This document shows positions 58,724-64,000 of a stretch of 64,000 bases of DNA, piece after piece. This stretch comes from Acidimicrobiales bacterium (lineage in GTDB: Bacteria > Actinomycetota > Acidimicrobiia > Acidimicrobiales > JAVJTC01). The stretch's first letter is position 1. Every line of letters starts with the position of its first letter. The stretch spans positions 86,149 to 150,148 of the forward strand of contig JAVJTC010000017.1 of NCBI GenBank assembly GCA_040219085.1, given 5' to 3'. The position numbers and the translations under genes are program-made. Below the pieces are notes generated by a model, which saw only the letters and a list, made by a program, of their open reading frames with translations, did not search any database and was not told the origin of the DNA.

Positions 58724-59635
58724 ATGAGCCGGACCCTGTTCCACATCGGATACCCGAAGACGGCCTCGACCACCCTGCAGAAGCACGTATTCGGACAGGT
58801 CCAGGGCCTCTGTTTCCCGATGCCTCTGGAAGCGCAACTGGCTCACCAGATGATGCTCCACCTCGCGGGCGCCTCCGACGATGCCTACAACCCCCGGGCG
58901 TGCGCAGGCTTGGTGGAGGACGTCGTGGCCCGGGCGGGCGGGCACGTGGCGACGTTCTCGTGTGAGGTTCTCTGCGGCCAGCCGTTCCGCGCGTCGCTGG
59001 CCACAGCCGCAGCATCAGCCGAGCGGATCGCGGCGCTTCCCGGAACAGCGACAATCCTCATCGTCACCCGCCGCCAGGACGAACACCTGCGCTCCCTCTA
59101 CCACCAGTACGTCAAAGTCGGCGGAACAGCGAGGTTCGAGGAAGTCATCGCTGAGAACACTGGCGGCCCCCGCATCGACCACCGCTACATCTGCTTCGAC
59201 AGGCTCGTCGCCCGCCACATGGACCTGTTCGGAGCCGAAGCGGTGATCGTCGAACCGTTCGAGACGCTCGTTGCCGATACGCAAGGCGCGATCAACCGGA
59301 TCCTCGCACGCCTCGACCTGCCCCCGACCACGATCTCACCCGTTCCGAATGCCAACCCCTCCCTCGACGCGTTCGGCGTGGCGGTGCAACGCCGGTACAA
59401 CGATCTGTTCGCAGCGAGCGCCTACTCCCCGAACCCGAAGATCACCCACCTGATGCATGCTCAACGTGCCGCCGCGGTGATCGGCCGGATCCTGCCGTCC
59501 ACCAGGCGCCCGTCGTCGTTCTCGGATCAGATTCCGAAGCGGATGCTCGAGGACTTCGCCGAGTCCAACCGTCGCCTCGATGAGATGCTCGGCGGCACAC
59601 TGGCCGGCCTCGGCTATCCGGGCGTCGATGCCTGA
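58724..59635 (+). CDS. Sulfotransferase-family protein
   Basis: 303-aa P-loop protein. The 5'-phosphosulfate-binding loop HIGYPKTASTTLQ is at 7-19, and LIVTRRQDEHLRSLYHQYV resembles the 3'-phosphate-binding region of PAPS-dependent sulfotransferases (R then S). The acceptor, perhaps an envelope glycan or lipid, is unknown. Confidence 0.82.
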   Translation: MSRTLFHIGYPKTASTTLQKHVFGQVQGLCFPMPLEAQLAHQMMLHLAGASDDAYNPRACAGLVEDVVARAGGHVATFSCEVLCGQPFRASLATAAASAERIAALPGTATILIVTRRQDEHLRSLYHQYVKVGGTARFEEVIAENTGGPRIDHRYICFDRLVARHMDLFGAEAVIVEPFETLVADTQGAINRILARLDLPPTTISPVPNANPSLDAFGVAVQRRYNDLFAASAYSPNPKITHLMHAQRAAAVIGRILPSTRRPSSFSDQIPKRMLEDFAESNRRLDEMLGGTLAGLGYPGVDA

Positions 59636-59693
59636 CGCATCGCCCGGTGTGAGGCGGCGGGAACTGTGCCGTCGTCGTCGACGTTGACCCGAC

Positions 59694-61094
59694 GTGGTCA
59701 TCTCCAGAAGCGTCGCCGCCGTCATTGCGGTCGTGCTGGTCGTGAGCGCGTGCTCGTCGGGTGCGACTACGACGACCGACACGCCCTCGGCGGGCACGTC
59801 CGTCGCGCCCGTCACCGTCGAGACCGGCACAGCGCGGGTCTTCCCGCCGGCACCGGCGGTTCCCGACGGGCCCCTCCAGCCTGACGACCGGGCGTCGCTC
59901 GAGGAGGTCGCCTCATCGATCAGGGACGGCTACTTCCCGGCCGTCCGGTCCTTGACCGACACCGCTGACCCCCGGACGCTCTGGGTCCTCGCCGACGTCC
60001 TGCGGTTCGCCCAGGGAGCGGAAGGGGCCTGGGAGGTCGTCGACGTCGTCGAGCAGATCGCCGGCACGACGATCGACCAGTCGCGACCCTGGGGGGACCT
60101 GACCGATCATCTCCTCGCGTGGGACCTACCGGCACCCCCCGGCTACGTCGAACTCAAGCGACAGATCTACACGACCGTCGACCCCCGTTGGGGCTTCGTC
60201 TTCGACGACCCCGGGGCCGAGCTCGACTACCGACTCATCGGCTGGGGTGGCGTTCTCATCGACGATCGTCCCCTCGGCGACCCGCTGGGCTGTGCCCGGG
60301 GATGCATCCCGGCCCTCGACGACCCGGCCCTCACGTCCGCATCCGAGGGCGGGTGGTATCCCGATGACCGGATCGTGTTCGGGGTCGAGATCAACGGCGA
60401 CGCGGTCGCCTTCCCGAAGAACATCATGGAGGTCCACGAGATGGTCAACGCGACCATCGGCGGCCGACGCGTCGCGATTCCCTACTGCACCCTGTGCGGC
60501 TCGGCGCAGGTGTTCTTCACCGATGCCGTCGAGGGCGTGCAACGGCCGCCGGTCCTGCGCACCTCAGGTCTCCTGTCGCGCTCGAACAAGGTCATGTACG
60601 ACCTCGACAGCCTCAGCGTGTTCGACACGTTCACCGGCGCCGCGGTGACAGGCCCGCTACGCGAGCGCGGCGTGGTTCTCCCCCAGGCGACGATCGTCAC
60701 CACGACGTGGCAGGACTGGCGGACGACCCATCCCGACACGCTCGTGGTCGCCGAGGACGGTGGGGTCGGAAACCGCTACCCCCTCGACCCGCTCGGCGGC
60801 CGCGATGACAACGGGCCGATCTTCCCGATCGGGCAGGTCGACGACCGTCTCCCGGTTCACATGCAGGTGCTCGGGGTCGATCTCGGCGCTGGCCGCTTCG
60901 TCGCCGTCCCGGCCGACGCGGCGCGCGAGACACTGCTCGCGGGTGGCACCGTCGAGATCGAAGGCGTCAATGTCACGCTCGACGGTCGCGGCCTGCGGGC
61001 GATGCTGGACGGCGAAGAGATCCCGTCGCATCAGGCGTTCTGGTTCGCATGGAGCCAGTTCCACCCGACGACGTCGCTGTGGCTCCCGTCGTAG
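59694..61094 (+). CDS. DUF3179-domain lipoprotein
   Basis: 466-aa lipoprotein: signal peptide with Cys20 (VVSAC), then a DUF3179 domain with FGVEINGDAVAFPKNIMEVHEMVN, the CxxC-containing IPYCTLCGSAQVFF and a C-terminal FWFAWSQFHP. DUF3179 proteins are extracytoplasmic and uncharacterised; the CxxC might bind metal or form a disulfide. GTG 59694 starts the signal peptide. Confidence 0.88.
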   Translation: MVISRSVAAVIAVVLVVSACSSGATTTTDTPSAGTSVAPVTVETGTARVFPPAPAVPDGPLQPDDRASLEEVASSIRDGYFPAVRSLTDTADPRTLWVLADVLRFAQGAEGAWEVVDVVEQIAGTTIDQSRPWGDLTDHLLAWDLPAPPGYVELKRQIYTTVDPRWGFVFDDPGAELDYRLIGWGGVLIDDRPLGDPLGCARGCIPALDDPALTSASEGGWYPDDRIVFGVEINGDAVAFPKNIMEVHEMVNATIGGRRVAIPYCTLCGSAQVFFTDAVEGVQRPPVLRTSGLLSRSNKVMYDLDSLSVFDTFTGAAVTGPLRERGVVLPQATIVTTTWQDWRTTHPDTLVVAEDGGVGNRYPLDPLGGRDDNGPIFPIGQVDDRLPVHMQVLGVDLGAGRFVAVPADAARETLLAGGTVEIEGVNVTLDGRGLRAMLDGEEIPSHQAFWFAWSQFHPTTSLWLPS

Positions 61095-61102
61095 GGGCCG
61101 AA

Positions 61103-61120
61103 GCGGCGCAGAGGCGCCGC
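61103..61120. terminator. GC hairpin between convergent genes
   Basis: GCGGCGC and GCGCCGC arms (7 bp) with a 4-nt loop, filling the 28-nt gap between two convergent stops. No T-tract on either side; a bidirectional terminator is likely by position. Confidence 0.55.
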
Positions 61121-61122
61121 TG

Positions 61123-61590
61123 TCAGCCCGGGGTGAGACCGGGGGGAAAGCCGCCGCGTGAGATCGGGCCCCAGCGGTCGATCGACACCCGGATCAGGCT
61201 CTTTCCCTGGCGACGCATCGCCGCGCGGTACTCGTCCCAGTCGGAGTGCTCGCCGGAGATGCACCGGAAGTAGTCGACGAGGCCGTCCTCGGCCGCCCGG
61301 TCCGGCATGGTCGACACCTCTGCCGTCCCGTCGACCTGCACCCAGTCGCCGCCGAAGTCGTCCGACATCACGAGCACCGAGACCTCGGGTTCGCGGATCG
61401 CGTTGACCACCTTCGCCCGTGACGGGTACGACGAGATCATCACGGTCCCATCGTGCAGACCCATCGTGACGAGCGACATCTGAGGTCGGCCGTCCGAGCG
61501 GGTCGTGACGAGCACCCCGTGATGGCGGGGGGCCACGAACTCCTCGAGCCCGGCACGGTCGACACGGAGATTGCGGGCGATCTGAGCCAT
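61123..61590 (-). CDS. PPOX-class F420-dependent enzyme
   Basis: 155-aa split-barrel flavin/F420-binding protein (HHGVLVTTRSDGRPQMSLVTM, SSYPSRAKVVNAIREPEVSV, WVQVDGTAEV). Such proteins are F420- or FMN-dependent reductases, and the KxxNIxxNP-like SRAKVVNAIREP region resembles F420 members. ATG 61590 is preferred to 61608. Confidence 0.88.
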   Translation of the reverse strand: MAQIARNLRVDRAGLEEFVAPRHHGVLVTTRSDGRPQMSLVTMGLHDGTVMISSYPSRAKVVNAIREPEVSVLVMSDDFGGDWVQVDGTAEVSTMPDRAAEDGLVDYFRCISGEHSDWDEYRAAMRRQGKSLIRVSIDRWGPISRGGFPPGLTPG

Positions 61591-61653
61591 GGCGGCATGG
61601 TCGCACATGCACCGACGGCAGGGTCCACCGGCAGTGGAAACGCGACCGTTGGT

Positions 61654-62322
61654 TCAGGCCCGGGCGCCGAGGATCTCGACTCCGTGACCAGCCAGACGAT
61701 CCAGCCGTACCGTCCGGCCGAGCATCGCCAACAGGAGCGCGTCGCCCGGTCCCGAGACCATCACGTCCCGCACGCTGCGGTCCCCCGCGCCACCTTCGGG
61801 CAGGGTGCCGTAGGACCAGCCGACGTCGGTCGCCTCGAGTCTCAGGCCTGCGATCCGTGACCGGACACCGAAAGGGCCCTTCAGCCGGGACGCCCGCTCC
61901 AGCAGCCACCGGAGTCGCTCCGATTCGAAGGTGACGTCCCGGCCCGTGGGGATGGCGACGTCGAGTGAATGCACTGCGCAGTCGACAGCGAGACCCGCGT
62001 AGGACGTCCCGGGCGGGTGTGTGCGACTCGTCACCGAGGCATGCAGCGCCGCGACGAGCTCGGCCTGCCCCCGTCCGCCACGGCGACGCGCTGCCGCGTC
62101 CAGAAAGCGCTCGAGGGAGAAGCGCGCCCGCACCAGTCCCGACGCGAGCTCGCGGTAACCCACGTCGGTCGGACACAGCACGTGTCCCGCGACCACGGCG
62201 ACACTCCAGCCGTCGCACAGTGTCGCCGACGACCAGTCAGCAGCGGACAATCCCTCGACGAGATCGACGAAAGCCGTGCGCTCCACGACGAGCCGGTCGA
62301 ACACGTCACCACCCTGAGACAC
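61654..62322 (-). CDS. Maleylpyruvate isomerase-family, mycothiol-dependent-type protein
   Basis: 222-aa protein with the DinB-like N-terminal helical bundle (FVDLVEGLSAADWSSATLCDGWSVAVVAGHVL; the WxxxTxCxxWxVxxxxxH pattern is clear) and a C-terminal SCP2-like part (GDALLLAMLGR). Family members use mycothiol as cofactor. Function of this one is unknown. GTG 62322 has AGGAGG 9 nt upstream. Confidence 0.85.
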   Translation of the reverse strand: MSQGGDVFDRLVVERTAFVDLVEGLSAADWSSATLCDGWSVAVVAGHVLCPTDVGYRELASGLVRARFSLERFLDAAARRRGGRGQAELVAALHASVTSRTHPPGTSYAGLAVDCAVHSLDVAIPTGRDVTFESERLRWLLERASRLKGPFGVRSRIAGLRLEATDVGWSYGTLPEGGAGDRSVRDVMVSGPGDALLLAMLGRTVRLDRLAGHGVEILGARA

Positions 62323-62419
62323 CGCAGACCCCCTCCTGACCTCTGTGGGGAACTACCGTAGGCGCACCGCCGATCTGGCGGACCGGCACCGCCCGGTTCG
62401 CCGCTGCAAGGAGATTCCC

Positions 62420-64000
62420 GTGACGATGCGCTACCGACTCGTCGTGTTGCTTGCCGTTCTGGCTCTGGTTGCCACGGCATGTGGCGGCGGCAGCGGCGAT
62501 TCGGCCAGCGGGGACGATGGAGGCTCCGACGGCGGAAGCTCCTCCGACGACGGCGGGTCCGGCGACTCCGGCAACTCCGGCGGCGACGGCGGGGCATCCG
62601 ACGGGGCCGGCACCGACGGCGGTGTCTCCACAGACGGCGACGCGACAGAGGACGGATCGACGGACGGCGACGGCGGCAGCTCCACCGGCGACGGACTCAA
62701 CGACGAACAGTTCGAAGGCGGGGAGCCCCAGTACGGCGGCGAACTCTTCTTCGGCCTCGAGGGAGAAACCACCCAGGGCTGGAACCCGGCGACCACCCAG
62801 TGCGCGGTGAGCTGCGAGACGGTCATGCGCGCGATCTACGACCCGCTGTTCATCGAGGACGAGAACGGCCAGGCCCAGCCCTACCTGCTGCAGTCCGCCG
62901 TACCCAACGACGACTTCAGCGAGTGGACCTTCACGCTGCGCCCCGGGATCCTTTTCCACGACGACACCCCGGTCGACTCCGACGCGCTCGTCACCCACTT
63001 CGAGGCCCTCGACCAGGGCCAGGTCACCGCGATCATCCTGCGTCCGATCGTCGAGTCCGTCGAGGTCGTCGACGAGCTCAGCGTCCTGATCACCCTGACC
63101 GAGCCGGTCGCGCTGTTCCCGAGCCTGTTCACGTTCCAACTCGGCTACCTCGCCGCCCCCTCGGTCTACCTGAGCGACGACGGAGCGGTGAACCCGGTGG
63201 GCACCGGCCCGTTCGTCTTCGATTCCTGGGTCCCGAACCAGGAGCTCGTCGTCACGCGCAACCCGAATTACTGGCAGGTCGACGAGGACGACAACCAGCT
63301 CCCGTTCCTCGACAAGATCACCTTCCGCCCGATCGAGGACTCCCCCGCCCGCCGCCTCGCCCTCTTCAACGGCGCACTCGACATCACCCACGACAACAGC
63401 CCGCTCGAGTCGAAGAACTACGAGGAGAACGAGGACCTCGACCTTCTCCAGGAACAGGAGGCGTTCCGGCAGGTGACGATGGTCATGATGAACGACTCCT
63501 ACGAGGCGTTCGACACCGTCGAAGAGCGCCGGGCGCTGGCGCAGTGCACCGACCGTGACCTCTACATGCAGCTGCGTGCCGGCGGACACACCATCGTGGC
63601 CCACGGCCCGTTCAGCCCGAGCACCCCGGGTTACGTCGAGGACAACGGGTTCCCAGAGTTCGACCCCGACGCAGGTCGCGCCGCGTGGGACTCCTTCGAC
63701 GACCCCGGGACGATCCAGCTCGGCACGACGACCGACCCGATCAACCGGGTCAGCGCCGAGTTGCTCGCGGAGATGTGGAGTGCGTGCGGCCTCGACGTCG
63801 AGATCCTCCAGGTCGACCAGGGCACCCTCGTCACCAACGCCATCGTCGGCAACTTCGAGGCGTTCATCTGGCGCCAGCACAACTCCTCGAGCCTCGAAGC
63901 CGAGCGCGTCTGGTGGCACTCGGATTTCGCCCAGGGACTCGCAACCAACTTCGGACGCATCGTGGACCCCGCCGTTGACGCGGCCCTCGACGCCGCCCGG
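62420..64000 (+). CDS. ABC transporter substrate-binding lipoprotein (family 5), 3' end missing
   Basis: At least 527 codons; continues past the window. Signal peptide with lipobox Cys21 (VATAC), then a Gly/Ser/Asp-rich linker of about 70 residues, then an SBP_bac_5 (dipeptide/oligopeptide/nickel-binding) fold: GLEGETTQGWNPATTQC, EWTFTLRPGILFHDDTPVDS, NPVGTGPFVFDSWVPNQELVVTRNPNYW. GTG 62420 follows AAGGAG; an ATG two codons later is possible. Substrate undefined. Confidence 0.9.
   Translation, partial: MTMRYRLVVLLAVLALVATACGGGSGDSASGDDGGSDGGSSSDDGGSGDSGNSGGDGGASDGAGTDGGVSTDGDATEDGSTDGDGGSSTGDGLNDEQFEGGEPQYGGELFFGLEGETTQGWNPATTQCAVSCETVMRAIYDPLFIEDENGQAQPYLLQSAVPNDDFSEWTFTLRPGILFHDDTPVDSDALVTHFEALDQGQVTAIILRPIVESVEVVDELSVLITLTEPVALFPSLFTFQLGYLAAPSVYLSDDGAVNPVGTGPFVFDSWVPNQELVVTRNPNYWQVDEDDNQLPFLDKITFRPIEDSPARRLALFNGALDITHDNSPLESKNYEENEDLDLLQEQEAFRQVTMVMMNDSYEAFDTVEERRALAQCTDRDLYMQLRAGGHTIVAHGPFSPSTPGYVEDNGFPEFDPDAGRAAWDSFDDPGTIQLGTTTDPINRVSAELLAEMWSACGLDVEILQVDQGTLVTNAIVGNFEAFIWRQHNSSSLEAERVWWHSDFAQGLATNFGRIVDPAVDAALDAAR

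Overview
The window is bacterial, very GC-rich and densely coded on both strands. GTG starts and ATGA/GTGA overlaps are common. F420-dependent oxidoreductases (two LLM-class, one PPOX-class), a mycothiol-dependent maleylpyruvate-isomerase-type protein, a PdtaS-like kinase and a DevR/DevS-like pair point to an actinobacterium. A free-living Acidimicrobiia-type lineage is my guess; no rRNA or tRNA was seen to confirm it.

Layout. 1-4.5 kb: 5' part of a UDP-sugar dehydrogenase, a molybdopterin oxidoreductase, and a VOC protein divergent from an HxlR regulator with a palindromic operator between them. 4.5-10.3 kb: an SDR lacking its catalytic Tyr, divergent from an unusual operon of a Rieske/glutamate-synthase-like FMN protein, a Rieske/ThDP-enzyme fusion and a cation:proton antiporter. 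10.4-23.3 kb: FKBP lipoprotein, PdtaS-like kinase, fatty-acid-hydroxylase-like protein, Ski2-like helicase, HhH-GPD glycosylase, aldehyde dehydrogenase, a frameshifted MFS gene, an orphan CoxL-like molybdenum subunit and an SDR. 23.4-29.5 kb: a stress/dormancy-like cluster of four two-domain universal stress proteins with a DevS-like kinase and DevR-like regulator, and an inverted repeat in its divergent control region. 29.6-33.1 kb: an accessory block of pRiA4b ORF-3, SEC-C, DUF3024, an internally deleted HipA-like gene and a HIRAN protein. 33.2-38.4 kb: ECF sigma factor with a membrane beta-propeller-like partner, then a DrrAB-type exporter. 38.4-48.4 kb: housekeeping genes, including an aminotransferase/omega-amidase pair. 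48.4-49.6 kb: a vapBC remnant with very small genes. 49.6-52.9 kb: a phosphonate-type ABC importer with a fused double permease. 53-56.2 kb: LLM protein, flavodoxin, tyrosine phosphatase and a nucleotidyltransferase toxin-antitoxin-like pair. 56.2-58.7 kb: zinc uptake genes znuA-znuB (no ATPase gene) divergent from a Zur-type regulator. 58.7-64 kb: sulfotransferase, DUF3179 lipoprotein, PPOX and mycothiol-type proteins, and the start of an ABC peptide-binding lipoprotein.

Two patterns cut across the window. About 20 genes carry a TANNNT hexamer ending 6-9 nt before the start codon, the signature of leaderless transcription. Three of these promoters drive tiny ORFs (7-18 codons) whose stop overlaps the GTG start of a real gene as GTGA: the Rieske/GltS gene, the pRiA4b gene and zur. 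No CRISPR array, complete insertion sequence, tRNA or rRNA was recognised.
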